Assembly (NCBI RefSeq): GCF_012273895.1
Contig: NC_052108.1
Location: 3,720,001-3,784,000 of the forward strand
Direction of reading: 5' to 3'
From: Zerene cesonia
Lineage: Eukaryota; Arthropoda; Insecta; Lepidoptera; Pieridae
Length of the DNA: 64,000 bases
The notes under the pieces were generated by a model. That model searched no databases and was not told the origin of the DNA. It saw only the letters and a program-made list of their open reading frames with translations. Both the position numbers and the translations under genes were made by a program. Numbering within the stretch: the stretch's first letter is position 1; each line of letters starts with the position of its first letter. This document shows, piece by piece, positions 1 to 11,500 of this stretch.

Positions 1-31
1 TTACAAAGCATAAAATAAAAAGACTTAAAAC

Positions 32-3000
32 TTATTTTGCAACTTTTGAGGTAACTTTTCCCCAGCCCATATAAACAAAGACGGTAGAGTACGAGTAAAT
101 TATGCCAAATTGAGGACCGGAATCCAAACGGGTTCTTTTAACATTTTTAGGCCATTCTGGGGGAGGTTTTTCCGGATGGTTAACACCTAACTCCCCATTC
201 CCGTAGCATCCAGTCAGACATGTATTGGGAAATGCTGCTCGGAAGCAGTCTTGCTCGAATTTATGTCTCCGATCTCTGCCAATGCAAGACAGTCTTAGAC
301 ATGCACTGTGTTCATATTGCGGCACAGATTTTGAAAACTGTAATAGTAAGAAATAATTAAATGACAGTATTGAATTTAATTTTTGACCGTCTCCTTGGTA
401 CAGTGGTTAACGCGTGAGCTTAGAACAGAGGGGTCATGGGTTCGATTTCCGGTGGGGACGCAATAAAAAAAAATGTTTCGGTCTGGCAGGACACAGAAGG
501 CTGATCACCTACTTGTCCATAAAGAAAATCGATCAGTGAAACAGATGGATATCATCTGCCCCATACCCCACTAGGGAACACGGGACTTCACTTATTGAAT
601 TTAAAACTGTATAACTGTAAATTTTAAGGTTATTTATTCTTCCAAAATATCTGTCTACATCCATAAATTTCGTAATACGATAGGGATATGTAAAATATCA
701 AGCGTTCACATCCAATTATTCCAGTAAAAGAGAAAGAAATACCAAATCTGATTGAATAGTTCCTCATCAATATTATAACATACCTGTGTAATAGAAGCCT
801 GTATCTTAGCTTTATCCCACTCAGATGACTCTAGTATTACAGAGAACATGTCGAAATTGCATTCGTTCTTCCCAGGAGATTTAGGTACAGTAAATATCCC
901 AATAGAGATGAGATTATCACTCACAGCCTCCGATGGTATAGTAGAATTGACTATATGAGAAATATCATCTGAATCGCACAAGGTGTCTTCACAAATACAA
1001 CCTCCTAGTGCATAAGGTATATCCGGTTGCCTAAAATAGAAATATGTTAAAAATTATAACATAAGCTATTATATAAACAGCAAACAACATTTGATTGACG
1101 ATCTAGTTAATTTCGTTAAAATTAACAAAACCTAGTAGTGTTAGGGTGAGTTTTAAGGCATTAAATAAGACTTCTCAACACTCAGTGATGATGTGAGATA
1201 ACTCTCAGTGGGTTAAAATTTATCAAGAATAAGGGTGCAGCTGTATGTTATTTTTATGAAATCAGATTAAGATGTTTTAGTACTTCTATATTCCATTACT
1301 ACTATACAAAAATATGAAGATTTATGTACCTTTGATACAGTGTAAAGATGCCTCCTTGGTACAGTGGTAAACGCGTGAGTGTAGAACCAAGGGGTCCTGG
1401 GTTCGATTCCCGGTGGGGACAATAAAAAAAAAAGGTCTCGGTCTGGCAGGACACAGAAGGCAGATCACCTACTTGTCCATAAAGAAAATCGATCAGTGAA
1501 ACAGATGTATATCATCTGCCCCATACCCCAGTAGGGGACACGGGACTTCACTTTATGTACCTTTGATACTTATGCTGTACCGTGAAATGGCTAACTTATT
1601 GGTTCCGTACAAAATTTAGTGCAGAGATATAGAATTAATTATATTACTTTAAAAATATAAAATAAAACTTACACATCCTTGATATGATTCAAGAAGACAA
1701 TATCCTCAACAGATTGCAAGAGGTGTTTATCAGTGACAAAAACAATAACTCCCTTTATAACTTGATCAGTCACTATACTATCAATAGCAGTATAAAACTC
1801 CTGTTGCATTGTGCTATTCGTTTTTAAATTGATCTTATGAAACTTTACATTAGGTATAACTGGTATGTAAAGGCCTCCAATAAATGCGTGGGAACTGAGT
1901 CTAGTAATAGTGCCATCTTTTGTTTTTGCTGTTGGCGAAGGCATATAGGATACACAGTGGGCTTTTGCTGCAAGCATGCAATCTTTTGGTGCACAGCTAA
2001 ATTTCTGTATGACATCTACTGCTGTAATTGAAATTTATTTGTTTAAATATTGGTTATATGATATTTAAGGTATATGGTTCTTTTTATATTTGTCTAGTTC
2101 AGACAAATTAAAGGCAGTTTAGATTTTTGTTAAAATTTATTATTTACTTAATTTACTTTTTCTTTTCATATTGTAATTCTTAGCGTATAGCGAATAGAAT
2201 ATTATTGTATTATCTATGGTAATCTATTTTGCCACATCAAACCTTGTTATTGGTATGTCTATAGGTTGGCATATTGTTATGTTACAAAATTATTATGAAT
2301 ATTGTATTTTTTTTTTTTATGTCACAGTCGGCAATGGAGCTGGTGGGACGCCTGATGGTAAGCGCTACCACCGCCCATGAACATTTGTAGAGGCGTAAAG
2401 TCGATTACAGACCTTACGCCTCTACAAATGGATTGCCGACTTTAAATTGGGAAGAGATTAAGAAAGGATTGGCGAGAGGAATAAAGGAAAGGACTGGGAA
2501 GGGGAAGGAAAAGGATATGGGCCTCAATATGGTATTATAATAAGCTGTTAGGAAATTGAAATCTAGCATGTGTAAAAAATGAAATAAAAAATTTAATTAA
2601 GTCATTTTTATAAAAAAAAATAGCTCAAATTACTTTTTTTAATATACTTACCAAGATGTTCTCTTTCACAGGGTGTTACGCATGGGCAGGGTGTAATACT
2701 CTGACATTTAGTGAACTTCGAGGAAGCTAATATATTCATAAATATAAATACAACTAAAGGTTCACTGTGGAAATTAGAAGACTGTTTTAACTTAAACTGA
2801 ACTTTACCAGATGAATAATTAAAGTGTATCATAAAATCAGCTGGGTTCATCTGCTCTTTTTTTAGTGCTTTTATTGCAGAATGCCAAGTGCTACACACAT
2901 GTTGATACAGCATCTTTTCCTGCCAGGACAAATTGCTTAAAATCTGTTTAGCAATCACATAGTTAGTGACCACTTTTTCTACCATCTCAATGTCACATGG

Positions 3001-3150
3001 TGTAATTTGGTTTTCTCTCTCCAAATGCTGCATATCCAAATATGCTTTTATGTGATCATCCAACTGCAGCTTTGACAAGAAATGACAATTAACTTGTTTC
3101 TTACTCAAATTTTCTTGCTCAACACTGTCACTTAAATTATTGTCTGACAT
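32..3150 (-). CDS. FBXO22: F-box only protein 22 (FBXO22) orthologue, four exons, complete
   Basis: FBXO22 is the substrate-recognition subunit of an SCF ubiquitin ligase and also carries FIST-type sensory domains. Coding exons on the minus strand are 3150-2652, 2021-1673, 1030-784 and 337-32 (1401 nt, 466 aa). All junctions have GT-AG ends and the phases fit. Seen: a degenerate F-box at about residues 57-95 (IAKQILSNLSWQEKMLYQHV), then FIST-like sequence, a YALGGCICED segment, and a C-terminal FIST_C block containing FPNTCLTGCYGNGELG and, near the end, YSTVFVYMGWGK. The last two align well with vertebrate FBXO22 (GFFGNGEIG and SYTTIMALIHLG as recalled). The start is the ATG at 3150 with context GCAAAAATG, which is strong for insects. 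In-frame upstream comes TAA, only two codons away, and that TAA is the CNIH4 stop. Exon 2 has a tandem NAGNAG acceptor. Each of the three introns holds one repeat. The identity is firm; the F-box is weaker than the C-terminal half. Confidence 0.9.
380..592 (+). repeat. tRNA-derived SINE, copy 1 (FBXO22 intron 3)
   Basis: The tRNA-like head has an A-box-like TGGTACAGTGGTTAACGCG and a B-box-like GGGTTCGATTTCC. After it come an A-rich linker, a body beginning TCGGTCTGGCAGGACACAG and a 3' end GGGACTTCACT. Target-site duplication TATTGAATTTAA lies at 368-379 and 593-604. The element is in the opposite orientation to FBXO22. Confidence 0.88.
1339..1551 (+). repeat. tRNA-derived SINE, copy 2 (FBXO22 intron 2)
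   Basis: Same family as the element at 380-592, with A-box and B-box (GGGTTCGATTCC), the same body and the same GGGACTTCAC end. A perfect 18-bp target-site duplication TTTATGTACCTTTGATAC lies at 1321-1338 and 1552-1569, which indicates LINE-assisted insertion and relative youth. Confidence 0.9.
2311..2530. repeat. Lepidopteran interspersed repeat with an internal hairpin (FBXO22 intron 1)
   Basis: A poly-T run is followed by CAGTCGGCAATGGAGCTGG, a hairpin and a purine-rich tail. The hairpin arms CATTTGTAGAGGCGTAA (2380-2397) and TTACGCCTCTACAAATG (2413-2429) are perfect complements across a short loop. The pattern resembles 3' portions of widespread lepidopteran retroelements; I cannot assign the family. 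A possible decayed relative lies near 5470-5540. Confidence 0.6.
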
Positions 3151-3156
3151 TTTTGC

Positions 3157-3630
3157 TTAAATTCTTGTTACAATTTCGTATTCATTACCTCTTGGTATAG
3201 GATCTCCTTTCAATAGTGACAATATAAGGCAGTACAGATAAATAAAAAAAAATAATAAATAATAGCCAACATGTATTAACACATCACGCATATATCTTTT
3301 TAGTTGACCTCTGTTGTGAATTTCTGTGGGATCATAAGCACCCAAGTTACCTTGCGGAATCGTGAAATACTGAAAAGTTAACCATATGCACATAGGTAAG
3401 TTCAATACAAACAATAATACGTGCCCGTGAACTAGCAGTAAGAAAGTGGTAAAAGATTGGCAGATATATTTCGGAACGAGCCAATAATTCAGCTTATCAC
3501 AACACTCTTGAGCGTTTAAATAGTCACATTCTAAGTCAGAAAGTGTAATAATGAAATATATCAAAATAAAAAAAGTAACAGCACAGCCAAGTAGTGCTAG
3601 TGAAAATAGTAACGTTTCAGCAAATATCAT
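3157..3630 (-). CDS. CNIH4: Cornichon family protein, CNIH4 type
   Basis: Cornichon proteins are small ER/Golgi membrane cargo receptors that work with COPII; CNIH4 helps export GPCRs in mammals. This is a single-exon ORF of 157 aa from the ATG at 3630 (context ATTGATAATG, A at -3), with an in-frame TAA 21 nt upstream. The open frame runs 18 nt further to a GTG, which I do not take as the start. Seen: hydrophobic segments at about residues 5-30, 52-82 and 118-140. The family signatures YFIITLSDLECDYLNAQECC and DPTEIHNRGQLK are both present and mark CNIH4/cornichon-related rather than CNIH1-3. The C-terminus runs about 18 residues beyond the human 139-aa form. The stop codon TAA (3159-3157) lies 6 nt before the FBXO22 ATG and in the same reading frame, so the pair probably shares one transcript. 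No intron is needed. Confidence 0.95.
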   Translation of the reverse strand: MIFAETLLFSLALLGCAVTFFILIYFIITLSDLECDYLNAQECCDKLNYWLVPKYICQSFTTFLLLVHGHVLLFVLNLPMCIWLTFQYFTIPQGNLGAYDPTEIHNRGQLKRYMRDVLIHVGYYLLFFFIYLYCLILSLLKGDPIPRGNEYEIVTRI

Positions 3631-3960
3631 TATCAATAACACTGTCACTTAACTCGTACTATCAGTTCTTAGATAAGCTGCCGCTATTTGTTATTGTCAA
3701 AACAGTAAAAACTCACATTACGTGTAGTGCAAATCTAAAGAGAAAAAGAAGAATTAATTTATAAAATGTAGAAAATAGAAGTCAAAACTCAAATCTGTCA
3801 AAATACCCCTAGAAACACAATATCCTACGTCACATTTGACATTTTCTGTTAAGTCATACCATTTTTCCCCATGTCTCTGTTAAGTCGTCAAACCTCTATT
3901 CTTCTCTGTTAAGTCATACCATCATTCTCACCCCCGTGTCACTCACTTGCGTGTAAAGAT
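3631..3960 (-). promoter_or_regulatory. Upstream region of the CNIH4/FBXO22 pair with a repeated 18-mer
   Basis: This is the 5' flank of CNIH4. The 18-mer TCTGTTAAGTCATACCAT occurs identically at 3845-3862 and 3905-3922, and a third partial copy (TCTGTTAAGTCGTCA) lies at 3876-3890. The spacing and location just upstream of the gene pair suggest promoter elements or a small local duplication. No TATA box was identified. The regulatory role is inferred. Confidence 0.35.
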
Positions 3961-4457
3961 TAGTACAATGTACGTTTGTAGGAAGGACATTACAATAATT
4001 ATGAAACTGTATGTTATATAAATATCGTCCCATACGTTTCCGATTGCGTATTCGTGCAAATGTATGTATCAGTCATTTCCTCCAAATATTTGTATAATGT
4101 AATAAAGTTTGCAAATGTGAAAACCGGGGAATACGAGTCACTCACAAAACCTGTAACCACGTATTATAATTTTTGTAACGTACGAATGTTTACAAGCGAG
4201 GAACTCAGGGGCAAAACGGGCTACTCACTATGCACAAATATACATACATATTATATATGTAGGAATGTATAAGCTTGTGAATAATGTCACGCGCATGTCC
4301 GTCAGACATTCAACCGCAAACGCAACGTAATCGATTCCAAATGGGTTCACAATTTGGCTTACTCATTTTGCGAATCTGAATGAGCTCCTCTGCTTGCATC
4401 GGTCCTGTAACAATTTATTGTCTCAAATAATATTGACATAAGCTATACTGCAATAAA

Positions 4458-4668
4458 AGCTATGCTGACCGGTACAGTGGTTAACGCGTGAGCGTAGAAC
4501 CGAGGGGTCCTGGGTTCAATTCCCGGTGGGGACGCACAAAAAAAAAAATGTCTCGGTCTGGCAGGGCACAGAAGGCTGATCACCTACTTGTCCGTAAGGA
4601 AATCGATCAGTGAAACAGATGTTCATCATCTGCCCCATACCCCACTAGGGGACACGGGACTTCACTTT
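4458..4668 (+). repeat. tRNA-derived SINE, copy 3 (downstream of MRTF)
   Basis: Third copy of the family, with B-box GGGTTCAATTCCC and the same body. Target-site duplication TATACTGCAATAAA lies at 4444-4457 and 4669-4682. The first bases differ from the other copies (GCTATGCTGACC in place of the CCTCCT-type start), so this copy has a variant or damaged 5' end. Confidence 0.87.
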
Positions 4669-4682
4669 TATACTGCAATAAA

Positions 4683-7600
4683 TATTTAAATTAATTCAAA
4701 TCAAAAGCTCAATCACAGAACACTTATTATTGCCACAGATTACATAGTACTGTTATTATTAAAGCACAGAAGTTGCAATCTCAAAAGATAAATAAAGAAC
4801 AGCAGTAACGTTACAGTGCAAATAGCGCTCACTCATCTTTCATGTTCACTATTTTAACTCCTACCGGTAATAAAAATGTAATCCTTTGCGTGTGGGTAAA
4901 TATAACGAATCACAACGATCAAGGGCTAATTTTTACTTAGAAAACTTTAGAGGTCAAGGCTAAACAAATGATCACGTCATTATAAACCTAAATATTTTAC
5001 TTAAAATTCACAAACATCATAATATATTTTGTACTCGATACGTAGGATCCTATTGAAAGTAGATCCTTTAAATTATAATGTAAAACTAGGTAGGTATCTC
5101 AATGTAAAACATATAATATCCTACATAACTTCAACAGTTTCCGTTGTACGTGTAGCCAAATACATGTAATCATTTGTATCGCCAGCAAAACAGAACTGCT
5201 TATGTAATTATCGTAATGGTATTAAGGAGCGCATCAGGTCTGGCTCTTTATTAACATCAGAGTATAACAAATCCTTGAGCTTTTAATGTTCGAAAAATGG
5301 TTGAACAAAGTTAAAAATTGGAGAATACTAGATATAACCCTAAAAGGTTATATAAACATTTGATTTGCATCGGGTATTTTATTTTATCAGTTCCCCTTTT
5401 TAAATATTAACCATTGCGTGATATGAGATAATTAATACAGAACTTTAAGATCGTAATATATCACCGCGCCGCCCATTTGTATCCGATTTCCACTGGAAAG
5501 TGAACGTGTCACAAATGGATTGGAGATAGAAAGGATAAGTAACCTAAACTATTAGAGGATAGACGCCTTGATATGTCGGATTTCCGATGCATATAGGGTA
5601 AATTTTTTTGGAAGTCTAGATGTTGTAAGAGTGCTGGAACACGGTTGGTGGAAGGATGTTCCAAAGTTCAGTTCGTGAGAGTACTAGTGTCTCTCCATAT
5701 CTGTCAACGCAGTAAAAGCCACGGACCGATTCGGCTTATACCTGCATTTACATTCGCCTTTTATAATTCATAAAGGGTGGTATGGAAATAAAACAAGAAT
5801 TTTAATTTTTTATCAACAATCTTTTCTTAAGCTAATAAAGGCTTGGTAAGTATTTACAAGGCTTCATTATACGGCAAGGTAAAAAACTATCCAAATACTT
5901 TTACATTTTCGACTTAAGTGATTATCACATAATGATCATGAAAACTTGGCTCTGCCATATATTGGGTTTATATCCCCTAATAAAAGACTTATGAATGTAA
6001 GTGAATATTTTCCGATAATATCAAATATACGTTAATATACATACATACAAACCTTAACTATAGTTAAACACGCAATATAACGAAGCCAGTTAATCTATAT
6101 CCACTATAGTAATGTTTATTTTAAACAGTTACTCAGATGTAGCACTATGTATCACTTCATTACATTAATATTATGTTTGAAAAAAAAAACAAATGTTAAA
6201 ACTCTCCTAAAATAATTGTAACAATTAACAAATAATCGAAAAAAAAATAATCTCACTTGATAGATAGACTTCAAATTTACTTAAGCAGGCATAATCGATG
6301 ATGTTGTGCGTGTACTAAAATCTGTTATGGTTTTGGAGGTTTCTATTGACATAAATGATATGTTTTTAATTTTAAACTATGTGATCACGCTAATATTGCA
6401 AGTACTAATTACTAAATGAAATTACAAATGAGATATACACGCATAACAACGATATAACACTTGCTTTTCGTTAAATGACATTTTACACTGTTTTACACTA
6501 ATCTTCAATATTTTCATACAAGGCTTAAGAACATACTAGGCCCAATACGGGAATAGTACTAAAATCCCTTTAGTGCTTTAAATATTTGGCTAAAGGATAG
6601 GTACAATTTTGATGAGCAATCCTAAAATATATAAATATATTTATGCTACACGAAATTATTTTAATTTATTTATTTAATGGAATATTACTTACGTTTAGTA
6701 AACAAAGAAAACCAATATTTTAGAAATATGTTATGTACGATTTTACTAAATCATTATAAAATATTAGCAACTATCCCATATTGTAATAAATAATGGGTAA
6801 TTAAACAAAAATGGCGATTTATATACGATATAAAATCTACATATATTTTACTAAACATTCTTCGCATACCTAACGTTTATAGCACCATTCCAAATGCGAC
6901 TGAACTCCAAGCGCGGGCTTGAAGTGCCGTCACATGTTACCACCGTTTCATACCAGACCACAGACTTATACGAAAATCAATAAACTACACATGGAAGTAT
7001 TTCAAATCTTATAGTATTGACATTTATGTAATCAGTGAAATATATTGGCACATACGCAGCAGTGAAGCCACATTCGTTGTCATCCCAGGCGTCAAATATT
7101 AAATTAAATATAAATGCAAATAATGGCAATTTGGTCTCCGATTTTAATAAATCCTTAAGTTAAGTGCTAAGCGGTGATGAACGCGAAAAATAACCCTAAT
7201 ACACAACATTTTTACATAGGAAGGTATGTTACATGAGATATAAATAAATAAATAAGTCACGAATAACGCAATTAAAAAATTATGCAAACACTCTTTAAAT
7301 TCCCTAAAATGACTACTGTGCACCTATCCTAAGTTTTAGACGATAACAGTGGAATGATACATTTTCAAGAATGTTATGTTGATACAATATTACTAAAAAT
7401 TCTTTTAAATTAAAACATATTAAACAAATTACTAAACATTTTGTAGAAGCATATACACCACAACAACACCAAAATACAAGGGCTAGACTTAAATACGAGT
7501 GGAAGTTAAAGGTAAAGAATCAACAACGGAACAAAGAGTGCCTACATAATTTTTTACAATGTGAAAGAGTTGGCTCCCTACTTTAACTAATTGAAACCGT

Positions 7601-8526
7601 ATCTATAATTGATCCCAAGCTGGTCCCACCCATGACGATGGCTTGTGAATATGCAACTTGCCTCTGTAATTGATAATAAATTATTTGAATTTCAACCAAA
7701 TTTCATATTGGGTTAGAGCTTTAGAAGAGACAAGTTTGCTTATTGCCACTTTTGCATTTCAACAAGACTGGAATGTCACTTATTGGTATTTTGGGAAATA
7801 GTATTCTTCCGATTAAGACGAAATAACTGCTATTTTCAGTTTGCACAAGATCAGATATTACTAATGTTAGGCAATAGTGTTTTGGGTAACTAAACTTTGA
7901 GCAGATTTCGTCTCGACAAGGTAAGACTATCCCTATAATTTTTCCTAAGTTTTAGTCGTCGGGCGGAATGCAGAAATCCACAACTATGTTGAGTATTAAA
8001 TTAATAAACAATCATTATATACATAAGTAGATATGCCTCAGTAAATAAAATGGATTTATAATTACGTGAGCCAAGTATGTCACTGCGCACACAAAGGTGA
8101 CGAAACGCTTCACACTCGCTTATAAATAACACAAAACCTTAAACTAATTAAAAGCTATTGATACAAACATATGTATCATTTTAAGTACCGTAGAAAATCA
8201 TCCACTCAATTAATGTCAACACTATGTGTTCTGACAATGCACTTAATATTTAGTCCTTATAGTCACGATCATGGAAGTATCTCGGGTCACCAAGCGTAGA
8301 GACTAGCGTAAGTTACATGAAACCGCTACCCAGTAGCGCCACACCGTACTTTCTATATTTACTTTTAAACAAATCTAGTCTAGCCAACTTTAAGAGGAGA
8401 GCAATTGTTTATTCCTATTTACGTAACCGATATACGTCAACTCACTCAATTATTGACATACGGTTCAGAGATCATAGTTTAGCATCGTTAGAGAGCGACA
8501 CCTGGGTGTAACTGCGCAAGTACGGG
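4683..8526. other. Intergenic / probable MRTF 3' UTR, no gene seen
   Basis: AT-rich sequence without a credible coding exon on either strand. MRTF ends at 8527 on the minus strand, so its 3' UTR must extend into this stretch. Minus-strand AATAAA-type signals (TTTATT on plus) occur, for example at 6665-6674, but no unique cleavage site can be chosen. Around 5470-5770 there may be an old repeat fragment. Confidence 0.5.
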
Positions 8527-11500
8527 TCAGGTGGCGTCGAATTCATTTTTGTCCCAGGAATAAATTTTATGAGCGGGTCTCGGCGCCGGCCTCGATAGTA
8601 CTCCGCCAAGTAATGGGTCACATGGAGGCATGTGACCGCGGCCGAATAGGTTCGGAATGAACTCTGTATTCATATAGCATTCTGTGTCCATGTTCATATT
8701 GCCACCCAGCTCGATGCCAAACTCTTTAAAATCGAAGTCACACGACCGGTCATCGAATGTGTTGTGCCGTGTATCTTCGTTCTGAAATGATGGAAGCGAC
8801 AGTTCGTTGATATCTTCGAAGCCGGTTCTGGTGTGATCCAATATGTCCCCGTTTGTTAGCGGAGTCATACTCATTCTTTCTTGTTGTTCATCGTCAATGT
8901 CCATTGCGCCGTGATTATCTTGGCTGTCACCCGCTAGAAGTCTTCCGAAAAAGTCGTCATTCACAGACGACGAATCACAATGCGCGAAATTAGTGTTGAA
9001 CTCATTAGTCGCCAACATATCGACGTTTAGATCGTGATCTATGCCGTTCGGATCGACGTCACATCTATTCGTCATATCTGTGACGCTGCTCAAATCGCCG
9101 TGGCCCAGAATTTCATTTTGAATCTCGTTCAATTCTCTTTGTAACTCGTCGGCGGCCAACGAGTCACGTACATGTGAATCGCTGAGAACATCATCTGTCA
9201 ATACATCAGTTGGAGTGAAATCACTGGGACTTGCCGTTAGATAGCCGGTGTCGATAGACCTATTTGAGGCAACGTCATTAACAGCAGATGGAGGTAGTTC
9301 GCCATTTTCAACAAGTATTTCGAGAACATCATCCATGATTTGACTGTCTTCAGCGCTATCGTGAATGGAAAGAGGTGTTTGTGGCATTGGTGGAGGTGGA
9401 GGCGGAGGGGGAGGTGGTGGTGGTGGGGGTGCAGTTCGTTCTGGTTCATAGTGAGTGGTCGGTAGAATCGCTATAGGCACAACCTTCACACCATTTAAGA
9501 TATAAGCTGGATTTGCAGTTTTTGTTTGAGAATTATCGGTTGTCACTTCAGTGGTTGGCGGAGTTACTGTAAAGAGACGTACTAATCTATCAGGGGCAGT
9601 GTCTGGCGTAGCGATAACGTATCGCGGTTGAGGCGGATTGGGGGCTGGAGGTTGCTGAAGAGCGTCAAGTTTCGCTCGCAACTGCGTGACACATAGATGG
9701 GCTTGAAGCAGCCGCCTGCTTTGATCACTAGCGGCAGCTCCGGCTGCTTCCCGTCTCACAGCTTCCAGCTGCTGTCTTGATTCTTCCAATTGGCGCTCCA
9801 GTTCTTCGATGAGCCGCCTTTGCGATTGAACTATGTCCTCTGACTGTTCCGGCTCAGTTCTCGATTCAGGCGACGCTATTGATACAGGCGATCTAGGTGA
9901 CTCTTCTTGCATTTCTTTCAAATAAGGTCGCAAACGGTCAATGAGCTGTGGTTTTGGACCAGAAACACGTAAATTCCGTCGTTTGCATTCTGCACGTAAA
10001 TCGGATACTTTCATGTCTTCGAAACGGGCTGCGCAAGAAAGTGGACCCATTGTCGAAGGGAGTGGTGGAGGAGGTGGTGGAACTGACAAAGCATCTGAAG
10101 AATCTGAAGCTATAGACGTAGACGATGGAGCTGGAGATGCAGGCAGCATTAGTTGTAATAAAAGTTGTTGCTGTTGGAGCAGTAATTCATATGGTGTCTC
10201 CACCGAACCAGGCGGGGAACAGGACTTCTGCGCGTTCGGAGGACCTTTATATTCGTGGAACTTGAAACGCGATTTTATTTTCTCCTTCTGTTTCGTCTTT
10301 TTGCGACACTTCTCTTTGCCGGGCGCAGGATGCTGTGGCGTCGACGTTACACTGACGGGTGATAAAGTTGAAGGTGGTGAAGGAGACGGAGAAACTTCAT
10401 CAGGAGGGCCACAATAAGAAGATGGATGTTGAGGTCGCCCCGAAGCACCTTCACTTGTCGCCTTAAATGCGAGACTTCCACTTTTGACTGCCGTTTCAAT
10501 ATTCTCTTCTGTATGTAGTATATTCTTCTTTATTAATTCAAGTGGACCAGGTCGATGCGACAACTGATCGTTTAATTGATCCGCCAATCGAGCCTTTTTC
10601 AGCATGCGTTGCTTTTCTGCCAAACTTGGATCTACATGGCTCTCCTGGAATTAAAGAAGAAAACAATTATACGACCGATTCTTCCATTTTTGAAAAAAAT
10701 ATACGTAATTAACAGTTTTTTTTTCAACATACTTGTTCTAAAATATGTCTGCGTTCAAGTTCTCGTCGATCTGGTCGACTCTGGATCTTTGCTTTGAGCA
10801 AATCCCCTGTTTTTGCTCTCTCTAATTGCATGAGTTGTTTAAAATGCGCAGGAGGGGTTTTTAAAGCTGCAATACAAAAGCGAATCTTTAATAAAATGTG
10901 CTTTAAATTTATTGACGGTAAACATTAGTCTTTCTAGAGCACGTGATAGTATCGTAAAGTTTATAAAAGCAAAAAATTCTAATTTTTATTGGCAAGTTAG
11001 AAATTCTCATTAGCTGTGGCGTTTAGATCGTAAATAAAATTCCACCGCCTACGCACGAGTTACAACGGGAGCTGCGCAGGCGGTTGGGCGCCTAACCAAG
11101 ACTCGTCATCCTGCATGATTAGTAATTGTCCTGTTTATAGTATCATTTACAAACTATTTCGGTTATAATGCGACTACGTGACTTACGTGGCATGATGCCT
11201 TGAGCCACCAACTGGTTAATAGGGCGCCGCATCATGAGTTTCACCTTCAATGCTGAAAACGAAATTAACATAAATTAACCGACTACTATTATATTATTAT
11301 TGCTCTACTACAAATACTATTAGCGCATATGTAATAATATTTATCCCATTTTGAATCTGCAGCGGTCTAGGTCTAGGAATGGTTTAAAATGAAAGGCACA
11401 GCCGCAGCGTAACCACCAATGTGCACGTCGGCTTATGATAATTCCCATAAATCCAATACATTACAAATTTAACATAGCAACTATACAAAATCAAGTATTT

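Noticed and set aside
390..465. Possible functional tRNA gene
   Set aside because: A and B boxes are present but the cloverleaf is poor and the same head recurs with a SINE body and target-site duplications.
9941..10417. Plus-strand 158-codon ORF opposite MRTF
   Set aside because: Antisense shadow; the minus frame carries RPEL, basic-region and SAP motifs.
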